Source: Gardnerella greenwoodii 00703Dmash
Lineage (GTDB): Bacteria > Actinomycetota > Actinomycetes > Actinomycetales > Bifidobacteriaceae
NCBI RefSeq assembly: GCF_000263635.1
Contig: NZ_ADEV01000008.1
Span: 1-64,000, forward strand
Direction of reading: 5' to 3'
Length of the DNA stretch: 64,000 nucleotides
Part shown: positions 1 through 8,961 of the stretch, in pieces
Numbering within the stretch: position 1 is the first letter of the stretch
How the letters are laid out: every line of letters starts with the position of its first letter
Notes under the pieces: model-generated
Told to the model about the DNA's origin: nothing
The model's database searches: none
Seen by the model: only the letters and a program-made list of their open reading frames with translations
Translations under genes and position numbers: made by a program

Positions 1-411
1 GGCGGAAATTCTGGTTCTGGAACAGGTTCTGATTCCGGTTCTGGATCTGATTCGGGTAACGACTCCACGCCTAACAATGGTGGTTCAACTAGCGGATCTA
101 CTACTGGTGGCAGCAGCTCTACAGATTCCGGCGCTCAAAATAGCACCAACGAATCAAGTAGCGCTGACAATGCTAACAACGCTGGTAACGCTGAAACCGG
201 TAATGCTGGAAACAGCAATGCTGGTAACGCATCCACTGGTGCTTCAGGTTCTAACGCGTCTACTAAGTCCGGCAACAAGGTTCCTGCAAAGCATTCGTCC
301 CAATTAGTAAAGACTGGTGCTGAAGTGGAACGAGTAGGATTGATCAGCGCAATGATTGGTGTACTGGGAGCTGCAGCAGCATTCTTCTCTCGCAAGAAGA
401 ATCGCGAGTAA
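1..411 (+). CDS. Sortase-anchored surface protein, C-terminal end (partial)
   Basis: The reading frame is open from the first base and ends at TAA 409-411, so only the last 136 residues are visible. They begin with a low-complexity Gly/Ser/Asp/Asn-rich stalk (repeated GSGSDSG-like units, then AGNAGNS-like units). A sorting signal follows: LVKTG (an LPXTG variant) near residue 101, a hydrophobic stretch (GLISAMIGVLGAAAAFF) and the basic tail SRKKNRE. This is the classic layout for sortase-mediated attachment to peptidoglycan, with the stalk spanning the wall. The functional N-terminal domain lies outside the window, so adhesin, pullulanase-like or other roles cannot be told apart. A hairpin terminator follows. 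Confidence 0.85.
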   Translation, partial: GGNSGSGTGSDSGSGSDSGNDSTPNNGGSTSGSTTGGSSSTDSGAQNSTNESSSADNANNAGNAETGNAGNSNAGNASTGASGSNASTKSGNKVPAKHSSQLVKTGAEVERVGLISAMIGVLGAAAAFFSRKKNRE

Positions 412-465
412 AAAAGTTCACCTACAAAATTAAACAAAAGTAAACTAATAATTGAAAATAATTAG

Positions 466-500
466 AAAAAGGAGCTGAGCCACAAACCCAGCTCCTTTTT
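466..500 (+). terminator. Rho-independent terminator after the surface-protein gene
   Basis: AGGAGCTG pairs with CAGCTCCT around an 11-nt loop; A5 precedes the stem and T5 follows it. It sits 55 bp after the stop codon, and its symmetry could let it work in both directions. Confidence 0.85.
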
Positions 501-682
501 CTATATCACTGCTCACTTACACATACAAACTCTTGTATTGTGATTCAAAACATATCTTATTTAAGAAAAACCATCTTTGAATATATTCAAATAAACGATA
601 ATAAAATCAATAAAAACAATTTTTGACAAAACTGCAATATAAAAATTGCTCTTAAACCACATTTCCGCGCATAAACAGCTGG

Positions 683-735
683 GTGCAGGATGAGTGCAAG
701 GTGTGTGCACCTTTTAACGTTAACATCCTGTGCAC
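683..735. repeat. Nested palindromes in the 412-772 intergenic stretch
   Basis: The 360-bp gap between the surface-protein gene and uvrB holds the terminator at 466-500, then AT-rich DNA without a gene I can support, then this structured spot. An outer imperfect inverted repeat (GTGCAGGATG at 683-692 against CATCCTGTGCAC at 724-735) encloses a perfect hairpin (AAGGTG-TGTG-CACCTT, 698-713) and the palindrome TTAACGTTAA (714-723). It lies about 40 bp past the uvrB stop and may be its terminator or a regulator binding site. Confidence 0.45.
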
Positions 736-772
736 TCGACCCTACACCGTCGACATGTTTCCTCTATTAGCT

Positions 773-2887
773 TCACTTATTAGCCGCATCCATTTGACGC
801 AGCTCTTTCTTTAGATCGCGGATTTCGTCGCGCAAACGCGCTGCAAGCTCGAATTGCAACTGCTCTGCAGCAACATGCATCTGCTCACTCAAATTTTTAA
901 TAAGCGACATAATGTCGTCTTGCGGCAACTCAGAAACATTCGCCATACGCTTTTCTTTGCTTTGCTGCCCAAGATTCGGCTCTTTTGGCACGCCATAATG
1001 CGAATTCCCAGCCTTATTAGCATTCCTGTAACCGCCTGCAAGCAAAGTTTGCGTATCAACATCCTCTTTAGCAAGCATGTCGTTAACATCACTAATCTTC
1101 TTTCGCAAAGGCTTAGGATCAATTCCATGAGCCTTGTTATATGCGATTTGCTTTTCGCGGCGGCGCTCCGTCTCGCTAATCGCCTTGCTCATAGCATCCG
1201 TAACAGTATCCGCATACATAAGCACAGTTCCCGAAACGTTACGAGCAGCGCGGCCAATCGTCTGAATAAGCGAACGGTAAGATCTTAAGAAGCCTTCCTT
1301 ATCTGCATCCAAAATCGCAACAAGCGAAACTTCCGGCAAATCCAAACCCTCACGAAGCAAATTAATGCCAATAATCACATCAATTTTGCCTTCGCGAAGC
1401 TCGCGCAAAAGCTCCACTCTGCGCAAAGTATCAACATCCGAATGCAAGTACTCAACTTTAATTCCAAGCTCAAGGAAGTAATCAGTTAAGTCTTCTGCCA
1501 TTTTCTTTGTAAGCGTAGTAACAAGCACGCGCTCATCTTTTGCAACTCTAGCCTTGATTTCCGCAAGCAAATCGTCAACCTGGCCTTCCACGGGCCGAAC
1601 CTCAATCTTAGGGTCCAGCAAGCCAGTTGGGCGAATAATCTGCTCAACTACGCCATCCGAAAGCCCCAACTCGTAATCTCCAGGCGTTGCAGAAAGATAC
1701 ACAGTTTGACCAACGTGTTCCAAAAATTCGTTCCACTTTAACGGGCGATTATCCATTGCCGAAGGCAGCCTAAAGCCATGTTCTACAAGCGTTCTTTTGC
1801 GCGAAGCATCTCCCTCATACATAGCTCCGATTTGCGGCACGGTTACGTGCGACTCGTCTAAAACAAGCAAAAAGTCATCTGGGAAAAAGTCAAGCAAAGT
1901 ATGCGGAGGCGTGCCAGCCGCACGTCCGTCAAAATGCCTCGAATAATTCTCAACTCCTGGGCACACTCCAACCTGGCGAAGCATCTCCAAATCATACGTA
2001 GTTCGCATTTCCAAACGCTGAGCTTCCAGCAATTTATTCTGCTTTTTAAGCTGCGCTACCCTTTCGTCACGCTCTTTTTCAATCGCCTCTAACGCGCGCT
2101 CCATGCGCTCAGGTCCTGCAATATAGTGAGATGCTGGGAAAATATGAACGCTACTCTCCTGGCGAATTACTTCCCCCGTAAGCGGATGCAACATTGTAAT
2201 TCTGTCGATTTCGTCACCAAAGAACTCAATTCTCACAGCTAATTCTTCGTACACTGGAATAATCTCAACAGTGTCACCGCGAACTCTAAAAGTTCCGCGC
2301 GTAAACGCAATATCGTTGCGCTTGTATTGCATGCTCACAAATTGGCGTAATAAATCGTCTCGCTCAAGCTGCTGGCCAACGCTTAGCATAAGCATTCGCT
2401 CTGCATACTCCTCTGGAGTACCAAGGCCGTAAATGCAAGAAACAGTAGCCACAACAACGCAATCCCGTCGAGTAAGTAAATTTGCTGTAGCTGCGTGACG
2501 AAGACGCTCAACATCGTCGTTAATATTCGAGTCTTTTTCAATATACGTGTCTGTTTGTGGAATATACGCTTCCGGCTGATAGTAATCGTAGTAAGACACA
2601 AAATAGCTCACAGCATTATCTGGCATAAGCTCTCGAAACTCTGCACAAAGCTGAGCTGCCAAAGTTTTATTCGGCTCAATAATAAGGGTAGGCCTTTGCA
2701 AACGCTCAATAAGCCAAGCAGTTGTAGCAGTTTTACCAGTTCCCGTAGCACCCATTAAAACAACGTCATTTTCGCCGTTTTCAATGCGATTTGCCAGCTC
2801 TTCTATTGCTTGCGGCTGGTCTCCTGAAGGCTTGTATGGCGCTTTTACTACAAAAGGCTTGTTTGTGCGATGAATTTTATTCGACAT
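773..2887 (-). CDS. uvrB: Excinuclease ABC subunit UvrB
   Basis: UvrB is the damage-verifying helicase-like subunit of nucleotide excision repair. It is loaded by UvrA and then recruits UvrC for incision. The 704-residue length fits the family. Visible features are Walker A GATGTGKT (46-53), the beta-hairpin region [12 protein letters not shown] (about 99-110) that clamps DNA, the helicase motif LDESHV, and the C-terminal UVR motif (about 665-700) that contacts UvrC. The ATG has a strong SD (GGGGGAG, 9-nt spacing) that lies at the end of coaE; the two genes are 6 bp apart and probably co-transcribed. Identification is secure. Confidence 0.98.
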   Translation of the reverse strand: MSNKIHRTNKPFVVKAPYKPSGDQPQAIEELANRIENGENDVVLMGATGTGKTATTAWLIERLQRPTLIIEPNKTLAAQLCAEFRELMPDNAVSYFVSYYDYYQPEAYIPQTDTYIEKDSNINDDVERLRHAATANLLTRRDCVVVATVSCIYGLGTPEEYAERMLMLSVGQQLERDDLLRQFVSMQYKRNDIAFTRGTFRVRGDTVEIIPVYEELAVRIEFFGDEIDRITMLHPLTGEVIRQESSVHIFPASHYIAGPERMERALEAIEKERDERVAQLKKQNKLLEAQRLEMRTTYDLEMLRQVGVCPGVENYSRHFDGRAAGTPPHTLLDFFPDDFLLVLDESHVTVPQIGAMYEGDASRKRTLVEHGFRLPSAMDNRPLKWNEFLEHVGQTVYLSATPGDYELGLSDGVVEQIIRPTGLLDPKIEVRPVEGQVDDLLAEIKARVAKDERVLVTTLTKKMAEDLTDYFLELGIKVEYLHSDVDTLRRVELLRELREGKIDVIIGINLLREGLDLPEVSLVAILDADKEGFLRSYRSLIQTIGRAARNVSGTVLMYADTVTDAMSKAISETERRREKQIAYNKAHGIDPKPLRKKISDVNDMLAKEDVDTQTLLAGGYRNANKAGNSHYGVPKEPNLGQQSKEKRMANVSELPQDDIMSLIKNLSEQMHVAAEQLQFELAARLRDEIRDLKKELRQMDAANK

Positions 2888-2893
2888 AATCTT

Positions 2894-3598
2894 TTACTCC
2901 CCCAATTTCGCCATTTCAGCGCTTTTATTGTTTGCGTCACACAACCATGATTTTAGCGTATTGTCAACACTGTTAAGCATCGATTCCATTGGTGTAGTGG
3001 AATCAACTACAAAATCTGCGATATTTTTTCGCATTTTGCTAGGAAGCTGACTATTTATGCGCGCTAAAGCTTGACTCTCCGTCATGTTCCGCTCGCTTAT
3101 CATTCGCTTAACGCGAATTTCTTTAGGCGCTTCAACGGTAATAATATGGTCGAAACTGAATGGAATGCTGTCAATTACTTGCGCAAGAAGTGGAATATCG
3201 TGCACAATAACTGATCTTAAATCTGCGCTTTCACAGCAACTTTCTTTAGAAATTTTACTAACATACTCGCTTTTATATTCGCTTTCTAAAAGCTTCGCAA
3301 GATTGTAAATAGCCGGGTGAATTATAGATTCAATCTTACTTAATGCTTGCTTATGCTCATCGTCGTCACCAAAAATATGCTCAGCAATAAACGCGCGATT
3401 TAAAGAACCGTCTTCCAAAACAGAATTTTCCCCAAAAATTCCTACGATTTGCCTCAATACTGCACTTCCCGGTTCCACTACTTTACGCGCTAAAACATCG
3501 TAATCTATAACAAAAGCGCCAAGCGAATGCAAATGGTTTACTACTGTAGATTTTCCGGCAGCAATTCCGCCCGTTACCGCAATACGCATTATTGTCAT
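2894..3598 (-). CDS. coaE: Dephospho-CoA kinase
   Basis: CoaE phosphorylates the 3'-hydroxyl of dephospho-CoA in the last step of coenzyme A synthesis. The N-terminal P-loop reads GGIAAGKST (10-18), and the DYDVLARKVVEPG segment that follows is typical. The 234 residues are somewhat longer than the minimal family length of about 200. An internal segment (about 108-125, KSEYVSKISKESCC) looks like a lineage-specific insertion. The start could be the first ATG or the ATG three codons later, directly before RIAVTGG. It lies upstream of uvrB in the same direction; the rpsA / coaE / uvrB order is common in Actinobacteria. Confidence 0.95.
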   Translation of the reverse strand: MTIMRIAVTGGIAAGKSTVVNHLHSLGAFVIDYDVLARKVVEPGSAVLRQIVGIFGENSVLEDGSLNRAFIAEHIFGDDDEHKQALSKIESIIHPAIYNLAKLLESEYKSEYVSKISKESCCESADLRSVIVHDIPLLAQVIDSIPFSFDHIITVEAPKEIRVKRMISERNMTESQALARINSQLPSKMRKNIADFVVDSTTPMESMLNSVDNTLKSWLCDANNKSAEMAKLGE

Positions 3599-3612
3599 AT
3601 ATAAATTATAAG

Positions 3613-3644
3613 TAATGCCCCAGTAACTAATTACAGGGGCATTA
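3613..3644 (-). terminator. Terminator between the TM2 gene and coaE
   Basis: TAATGCCCC pairs with GGGGCATTA around a 14-nt loop, directly after the TM2-gene stop on the minus strand. The U tract is weak, so termination may be incomplete. Confidence 0.6.
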
Positions 3645-3667
3645 TACGCTAAATAATAATTGTAAAA

Positions 3668-4234
3668 TTAGTCTTGAAGTTCAGCTCCATCGGCATCCTT
3701 ATGCCACTTAGAACCAGGCTGAGAGCAAAGAATGCAAATTCCTTCAATAAATGCCCAAATTCCAGAAACAAAAGCCAGCAAGCCGAAAGAAAGAATAGAA
3801 ATAAGCAGCTGTGCAATCGCCTTTCCTTTAAAACCAAGATAGAAATTGTGCACACCCAAAGCGCCCAAGAAAATGGCTAACAGGCCTGCAGCAATCTTGT
3901 TACGAGAGCTTCTGTATGCGTTTGATGAATAATTATTAGACCCATAGTTAGAGTAGGAAGATGCTTGATTGTACTGAGGAGCAGACTGAGAGTACTGACC
4001 ATATTGCGGCTGAGCATTGTATTGAGGCTGAGCATATGAATTCTGATCATACTGAGTCTGACCATACTGTGGCTGAGCATTGTACTGAGGCTGAGCACCA
4101 TACTGGGATTGGTTGTTATATTGTGGCTGAGCCTGGTTATACTGCTGGGACTGATCATTGTACTGTGGCTGTCCGTACTGAGCCTGTCCGTCAGAGCCGG
4201 AGTAATCTCCAGTTTGATTATCTAAATCACTCAC
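3668..4234 (-). CDS. TM2 domain protein with Q/N/Y-rich repeats
   Basis: The 188-residue protein has two parts. Residues about 12-105 are a low-complexity hydrophilic region of Gln, Tyr, Asn and Ala with repeated QPQYN / QPQYG / SQYG units. The C-terminal part is a TM2 domain: two membrane helices with the conserved turn GALGVHNFYLGFKGKA between them, ending in a short acidic tail. TM2 domains are found in all kingdoms and their bacterial role is poorly known, so I assign no function. I chose the GTG at 4234 (MSDLDNQ) because a purine-rich GAGAGAAAG lies 10 nt before it; another in-frame GTG is at 4243. It sits downstream of rpsA with terminators on both sides. Confidence 0.8.
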   Translation of the reverse strand: MSDLDNQTGDYSGSDGQAQYGQPQYNDQSQQYNQAQPQYNNQSQYGAQPQYNAQPQYGQTQYDQNSYAQPQYNAQPQYGQYSQSAPQYNQASSYSNYGSNNYSSNAYRSSRNKIAAGLLAIFLGALGVHNFYLGFKGKAIAQLLISILSFGLLAFVSGIWAFIEGICILCSQPGSKWHKDADGAELQD

Positions 4235-4325
4235 AATAATCACACTTTCTCTCGTAAGAAATTTATTTTCTTAAAAACTATATAATAAAAAATTAATAAA
4301 TCAAAGGGTTATTACTAAAGATATT

Positions 4326-4361
4326 AAAAGATGCCCCGATGATTACTCACCAGGGCATCTT
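4326..4361 (-). terminator. rpsA terminator
   Basis: AAGATGCCC pairs with GGGCATCTT, followed on the minus strand by a T-rich tract (TTTTAAT). It lies just past the rpsA stop and separates it from the TM2 gene. Confidence 0.85.
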
Positions 4362-4383
4362 GTTTATAAGCTTTTAGTAGAAA

Positions 4384-5883
4384 CTACTTCTTTTCGCTCA
4401 AAAGCTGTTCGCGCAAAGCTGCGAGCTGATCGGAATCAGCTAAAGCACCTTCGTTAGAAGCCTCAGAAGAATAGTTGGAAGCAACTTCTTCCTTCTTCTC
4501 TTCCTTAGCTGGCTTCTTTTCAGCTTCCTGCTGACCGTCAGCAGCTGCAGATTCAGCAGCAGCCGCGAGTTCCTTAGCAGCAAATGCCTTGTGCTCTTCC
4601 CAAAGCTCGTGAGCTGCAGCATACTGAGCTTCCCACTCTTCACGCTGCTGCTCGTAGCCAGCCATCCACTCATTAGTGTTTGGATCGAAGCCTTCTGGGT
4701 ACTTGTAGTTACCTTCAGCATCGTACTCAGCTGGCATGCCGTAGAGAGCTGGATCAAACTCCTCAGAAGCTGGATCAACAGCCTCATTTGCCTGCTTCAA
4801 GGAGAGGGAAATGCGGCGACGGTCGAGATCTACGTCAATAACCTTAACGAATACTTCTTCGTTAGCCTTAACAACAGTTTCTGGGTTCTCTACGTGACGG
4901 TTTGCAAGCTCAGAAATGTGAACCAAGCCCTCAATGCCATCTTCAACGGAAATGAACACGCCGAACTGAACAATCTTTGTGACCTTGCCCTTAACAACCT
5001 GTCCAGGAACATGGGTGCGAGCGAAGCGCTGCCATGGATCTTCCTGAGTTGCCTTAAGGGAAAGGGAAATACGTTCGCGATCGAGATCAACGTCGAGAAC
5101 TTCAACGGTAACCTTATCGCCAACCTTAACAACCTCAGATGGGTGATCGATGTGCTTCCAAGAAAGCTCAGACACGTGAATGAGGCCGTCAACACCGCCG
5201 AGGTCAACAAATGCGCCGAAGTTTACGATAGAAGACACAACGCCTTCGCGAATCTGACCCTTCTTAAGCTGCGAGAGGAAGGTCTCGCGAACTTCGGACT
5301 GGGTTTCCTCAAGGAACTGGCGACGGGAAAGCACAACATTGTTGCGGTTCTTATCGAGCTCGAGAATCTTAGCCTTAATCTTCTGACCAATGTATGGAGA
5401 AAGATCGCGCACGCGACGCATCTCAACCAAGGAAGCTGGCAAGAAGCCGCGAAGACCGATATCAACAATCAAGCCGCCCTTAACAGCTTCAATAACGGTA
5501 CCTTCAACGATGCCGTCTGCATCCTTAATCTTCTCGATGTCACCCCAAGCACGCTCATACTGTGCACGCTTCTTGGAGAGAATAAGACGTCCTTCCTTGT
5601 CTTCCTTAGTAACAACAAGGGCTTCAATGGTGTCGCCAACTTCAACGACATCATCTGGATCAACGTCTTTCTTGATGGAAAGTTCACGGGAAGGAATTAC
5701 ACCTTCAGTTTTGTAGCCGATATCCAACAATACTTCGTCGTGATCAATCTTTACGACGGTACCTTCAACTAAATCACCATCATCAAAATTCTTGATGGTT
5801 GAATCGACTGCTTTGATGAAGTCTTCTTCGGTGCCAATATCATTAATCGCAACCTTGGCGACTTCGTTATTATTCTCTGCCAT
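4384..5883 (-). CDS. rpsA: 30S ribosomal protein S1
   Basis: S1 binds mRNA leaders on the small ribosomal subunit. Four S1 OB-fold repeats are visible at about 36-105, 122-190, 208-280 and 293-365. Repeats 3 and 4 are the canonical ones (GAFVDLGGVDGLIHVSELSW and GVFISVEDGIEGLVHISELA). The C-terminal 110 residues are acidic and Glu/Ala-rich without further repeats. At 499 residues with four repeats it matches actinobacterial S1 rather than the six-repeat E. coli protein. The start is followed by MAENNNEVAKV. It is monocistronic, bounded by its own terminator, with a 138-bp upstream region before folD. Confidence 0.97.
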   Translation of the reverse strand: MAENNNEVAKVAINDIGTEEDFIKAVDSTIKNFDDGDLVEGTVVKIDHDEVLLDIGYKTEGVIPSRELSIKKDVDPDDVVEVGDTIEALVVTKEDKEGRLILSKKRAQYERAWGDIEKIKDADGIVEGTVIEAVKGGLIVDIGLRGFLPASLVEMRRVRDLSPYIGQKIKAKILELDKNRNNVVLSRRQFLEETQSEVRETFLSQLKKGQIREGVVSSIVNFGAFVDLGGVDGLIHVSELSWKHIDHPSEVVKVGDKVTVEVLDVDLDRERISLSLKATQEDPWQRFARTHVPGQVVKGKVTKIVQFGVFISVEDGIEGLVHISELANRHVENPETVVKANEEVFVKVIDVDLDRRRISLSLKQANEAVDPASEEFDPALYGMPAEYDAEGNYKYPEGFDPNTNEWMAGYEQQREEWEAQYAAAHELWEEHKAFAAKELAAAAESAAADGQQEAEKKPAKEEKKEEVASNYSSEASNEGALADSDQLAALREQLLSEKK

Positions 5884-6021
5884 TATTTATTAGTGGTTTC
5901 TTCTTGGGGTGGATATTACTCGATATTTAGTTATAGTTATGCGCGATACTACGCACACAAAGAGCTAGTTTATAGGCAGGCCTAGCCAAAATTACCGTTT
6001 TAGTCCGGGAGTGTCGAAATA

Positions 6022-6903
6022 TTAATTTTGAAGCTTTCTTTCAGCCATATCAACAACATTCGCAAGAAGCATAGCGCGTGTCATAGGGCCTACTCCACCA
6101 GGATTTGGAGAATATGCTCCAGCAATCTCACGGCAAGCAACATCAACATCGCCTTTTATACGATATCTTCCTGCTTCCTCGTCAAATATGCGAGATACAC
6201 CAACATCAACTAGAACGGCGCCAGGTTTAATATCTTCTGGCTTAACAAAACCAGCACAGCCCATTGCAGCAATAATTACGTCAGATCCACGCATAATTTC
6301 CTGCAAATTTTTAGTACGAGTGTGGCATAGTGTAACAGTCGCGTCTACTCCCCTTCTTGTGAGCAAAAGACCAATTGTTCTGCCAACTGTAATTCCTCGA
6401 CCGAGAACACAAACGTTTTTACCAGAAAGATTAATTCCATACTCGTCTAACAAAGCTAAAATTCCACGAGGAGTACAAGGCAAAGGCGTTGTAATATCTC
6501 CAGAAATATGCATCACAAGCTCGCCTAGATTATAAGGATGCATTCCATCACAATCTTTTTTAGGATTGATTGCGGAAATAATTTTTTTAGAATCAACGCC
6601 TTTAGGAAGCGGCAATTGTACAATAAAACCTGTGCAAAGAGGGTCATTGTTCAATTGCTCAACTGCTTTAAGAATGTCATTTTCGCTGGCATCTTCTGGC
6701 AAATCACATCTGATTGAACGAATCCCAACTTCTTCGCAATCTTTGTGTTTTCCAGCAACATACTTTAATGATCCTGGATCATTTCCAACAAGTAAAGTAC
6801 CTAATCCAGGTTCAATACCATTTTTACGCAATAGCGCAACGCGTGCAGACAAATCTTCCTTAATTTTGCCAGCAAGTGCCTTACCATCAAGAACAATAAC
6901 CAT
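6022..6903 (-). CDS. folD: Bifunctional methylenetetrahydrofolate dehydrogenase/cyclohydrolase
   Basis: FolD interconverts 5,10-methylene-THF and 10-formyl-THF in cytosolic one-carbon metabolism. The 293-residue length is typical. The catalytic Tyr and Lys of the YVxxK motif are Y48 and K52 (YVAGK). The family signature PLPCTPRGILALL and the NADP-binding VLGRGITVGRTIG are both present, as is the C-terminal NPGGVGPMTRAMLL motif. An SD (GGGAGG, 8-nt spacing) supports the ATG at 6903. It is divergent from the TroA-like gene, so the 120 bp between them hold both promoters. Confidence 0.97.
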   Translation of the reverse strand: MVIVLDGKALAGKIKEDLSARVALLRKNGIEPGLGTLLVGNDPGSLKYVAGKHKDCEEVGIRSIRCDLPEDASENDILKAVEQLNNDPLCTGFIVQLPLPKGVDSKKIISAINPKKDCDGMHPYNLGELVMHISGDITTPLPCTPRGILALLDEYGINLSGKNVCVLGRGITVGRTIGLLLTRRGVDATVTLCHTRTKNLQEIMRGSDVIIAAMGCAGFVKPEDIKPGAVLVDVGVSRIFDEEAGRYRIKGDVDVACREIAGAYSPNPGGVGPMTRAMLLANVVDMAERKLQN

Positions 6904-7026
6904 AAAATATGCCTCCCAACTCGCACAATTCGTAAGGATAGGCTATCGTGAGGTATAGAAGTGTATTAGTCGACAAGCAAAACTAATGTGCGCCGACGCA
7001 CTATTATCAAAGAAGGAGCCACAGTG

Positions 7027-8079
7027 ATGCGTACCATTATTTGCGCGGCAAAAAAATTTGGCAAAACCGTTTCAACATGCCTTATTGCATCTGCAGTACT
7101 TCTTGGATTTTCGGCATGCGGTCAGCAGGTAGAAAAACCAAAAGAAAAACCTAAAACAGCAACACAAATAACTGTTGTATCTACTGTAGATACTTGGGGC
7201 AGCTTGGCTAAAGAAATCGGTGGTAAAGACGTTAAAGTCGAATCGATAATGGCTGGCGCAAATACTGATATCTCATCTTTTAAGCCTAAACCAAAAGACT
7301 TGGAAAATATGCAGGATGCACAAGTATTAATTACAAACGGCGCAGGATATGACGATTGGGCTTCTAAAGTGCATCCAAAAAAGGCTGAAACTATTAGTGC
7401 AGCTGCAACAGTTGGTGCATTAAATGGAGATAATCCGTACTTGTGGTTCTCTCACGATGCAAGAGAAGCTATGGCTTCATCAATGGCTGATACTTTCTCA
7501 AAGGTTCTTCCAGCTAAGAAGCATGATTTTGCTCAGCGACTATCTGAATGGCAAAATAGCGAAAAGAAATTAACAAGTTCTATTAGTGATTTTGCTAAAA
7601 ATCATAGCGATGCAAAATATGCTTCTACCTCGCCAATTCTGTTCTGGCTTATGGCAGACATGAATGTAAAGGATGCAGCTCCTAAGGAATATTCTGACGC
7701 TATAAGCAATAACAATGATCCACAGCGTTCAAGTGTAGAAGAGTTCCAAAAGCTTATTGAAGATCGTAAGATTGATGTTCTTATTAGCGACAGCCAGCAA
7801 GGTAACGATGTTCTTAATCTTCTAAATGGTACTGCTGGCAGAAGCTACACTTCGACAGTACGCGTAAGCGAGCTTATGCCTAAGTATGCAAATCAGCTAG
7901 ATCAGTGGATTTTGAAGATTTGCGATGATCTTCAAAACGCTCTTAACGCCACAAAAGATATGCGTAAGAATATTGATGATCAAGATACACCAAAGAAACC
8001 TATTACTAAGAAGCCAACTATAGCCAAGAATACTGATCCTAAGAATTCAAATCAGGGTCAGCAAGATCCAGGCAAGTAA
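7027..8079 (+). CDS. TroA/ZnuA-like lipoprotein lacking the usual metal ligands
   Basis: This is a secreted lipoprotein of the metal-binding (cluster A-I, ZnuA/TroA) solute-binding family. The signal peptide ends in the lipobox FSAC (Cys31). The fold signature (VVSTVDTWGSLAKEIGG, KPKPKDLENMQDAQVLITNGAGYDDW, DNPYLWFSHDAREAM) is recognisable. The three His ligands of ZnuA are not: the DPHSYEP-like site reads ANTDISSFKP, the HLW site reads YLW, and the HDAFGY-type site has no His. No ABC permease or ATPase gene is adjacent. The C-terminus is a Lys/Pro/Asn-rich tail. I start at the ATG because AGAAGGAG lies 8 nt upstream. Zinc/manganese import is the family default, but the ligand here is uncertain. 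Confidence 0.8.
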   Translation: MRTIICAAKKFGKTVSTCLIASAVLLGFSACGQQVEKPKEKPKTATQITVVSTVDTWGSLAKEIGGKDVKVESIMAGANTDISSFKPKPKDLENMQDAQVLITNGAGYDDWASKVHPKKAETISAAATVGALNGDNPYLWFSHDAREAMASSMADTFSKVLPAKKHDFAQRLSEWQNSEKKLTSSISDFAKNHSDAKYASTSPILFWLMADMNVKDAAPKEYSDAISNNNDPQRSSVEEFQKLIEDRKIDVLISDSQQGNDVLNLLNGTAGRSYTSTVRVSELMPKYANQLDQWILKICDDLQNALNATKDMRKNIDDQDTPKKPITKKPTIAKNTDPKNSNQGQQDPGK

Positions 8080-8110
8080 ATAGTAACAAAGCTTCGATCG
8101 CTATAATAAA

Positions 8111-8148
8111 AATCTCTTGCACCGTTTGATGCAAGAGATTTTTTTTTA
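8111..8148 (+). terminator. Terminator after the TroA-like gene
   Basis: AATCTCTTGCA pairs with TGCAAGAGATT around an 8-nt loop and is followed by T9. Strong and correctly placed 30 bp after the stop. The remaining DNA to 8229 is AT-rich without a gene. Confidence 0.92.
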
Positions 8149-8229
8149 TTGCTTAAATCTAACAATTAATTTAATTTGTAAAACAGTTACATTATTAAAT
8201 TAACTAATTAACTAATTAAAAATTTAGAC

Positions 8230-8826
8230 TTACTTCTTTTTTGCTTTTTTATTACGCTCTTCTAAAAGAAATAAAGTCTGAGATGCAGGCTCATCAGGCG
8301 CGCAAGTATGATGCTTATCATCGCCTTCCTGAGGGTCTTTGTAGCCAAGATTTACATCAAGAAGACGCTCAGCTTCCAATTCATCAATCTTTTCAGACAA
8401 AGCAATTTCAGAAATTAGAATACTGCGAGCGCGTGAAAGCATACGCTTTTCGCCAGCAGACAGGCCATGCTCGTCTACATCGCGTTGAGATAAATCACGC
8501 ACAACTTCAGCAATATTGTTCACATCGCCGGTGGCAATCTTCTCTACATTAAGCTTGTAGCGCCTAGACCAATTCATTTCTTTTTCAATAATTGGCGTGC
8601 GCAAAATTTCAAAAACTTTTGCTACTTCTTGAGCCCCAACAATGTCACGTACGCCTACTTTTTTAACATTGTCTACCGGTACGTTAATTTCCAAACCATC
8701 TGACGACAACACTACTAAGCGCAGATATTGACGAGTTACACCTTTTACAGTGCGCTCACTTATTTCTTCAACACGAGCTGCACCGTGACGAGGATAGACG
8801 ACCATATCGCCGACTTGATATTCCAA
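8230..8826 (-). CDS. carD: CarD/CdnL-family RNA polymerase-binding regulator
   Basis: CarD binds the RNA polymerase beta subunit and stabilises open complexes, notably at rRNA promoters. The N-terminal Tudor-like RNAP-interacting domain starts with YQVGDMVVYPRHGAARVEEI; an all-helical DNA-binding domain follows (NWSRRYKLNVEKIATGD, LSAGEKRMLSRARSILISEIAL), the usual actinobacterial layout. At 198 residues it has a longer, charged C-terminal tail than mycobacterial CarD (about 162). The start is an unusual TTG, chosen because GGAGGG lies 5 nt before it and the domain begins at residue 2. It is divergent from glgB. Confidence 0.94.
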   Translation of the reverse strand: MEYQVGDMVVYPRHGAARVEEISERTVKGVTRQYLRLVVLSSDGLEINVPVDNVKKVGVRDIVGAQEVAKVFEILRTPIIEKEMNWSRRYKLNVEKIATGDVNNIAEVVRDLSQRDVDEHGLSAGEKRMLSRARSILISEIALSEKIDELEAERLLDVNLGYKDPQEGDDKHHTCAPDEPASQTLFLLEERNKKAKKK

Positions 8827-8948
8827 CAGAACCCTCCGTACGCACAGAAAAACTCATAACAGTTTCCCATAAGGGCAAGACTTGAAAAAACTTTCATAAA
8901 TTTTTCACAATACTGCGAAACACACGCGACTTATAGCAATAAACCATG

Positions 8949-8961
8949 TATGATAGTCAAC
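8949..8961 (+). promoter_or_regulatory. Candidate leaderless promoter of glgB
   Basis: The -10-like hexamer TATGAT (8949-8954) ends 7 nt before the ATG at 8962, so the predicted transcription start falls on or next to the start codon. No SD is visible before this ATG. I see no convincing -35 hexamer. Inferred only from spacing. Confidence 0.4.

Noticed and set aside
4591-5772. Long open frame (393 codons) on the plus strand across rpsA
   Set aside because: It is antisense to the clearly conserved S1 repeats; its product has no recognisable motif and has the composition of an antisense shadow.
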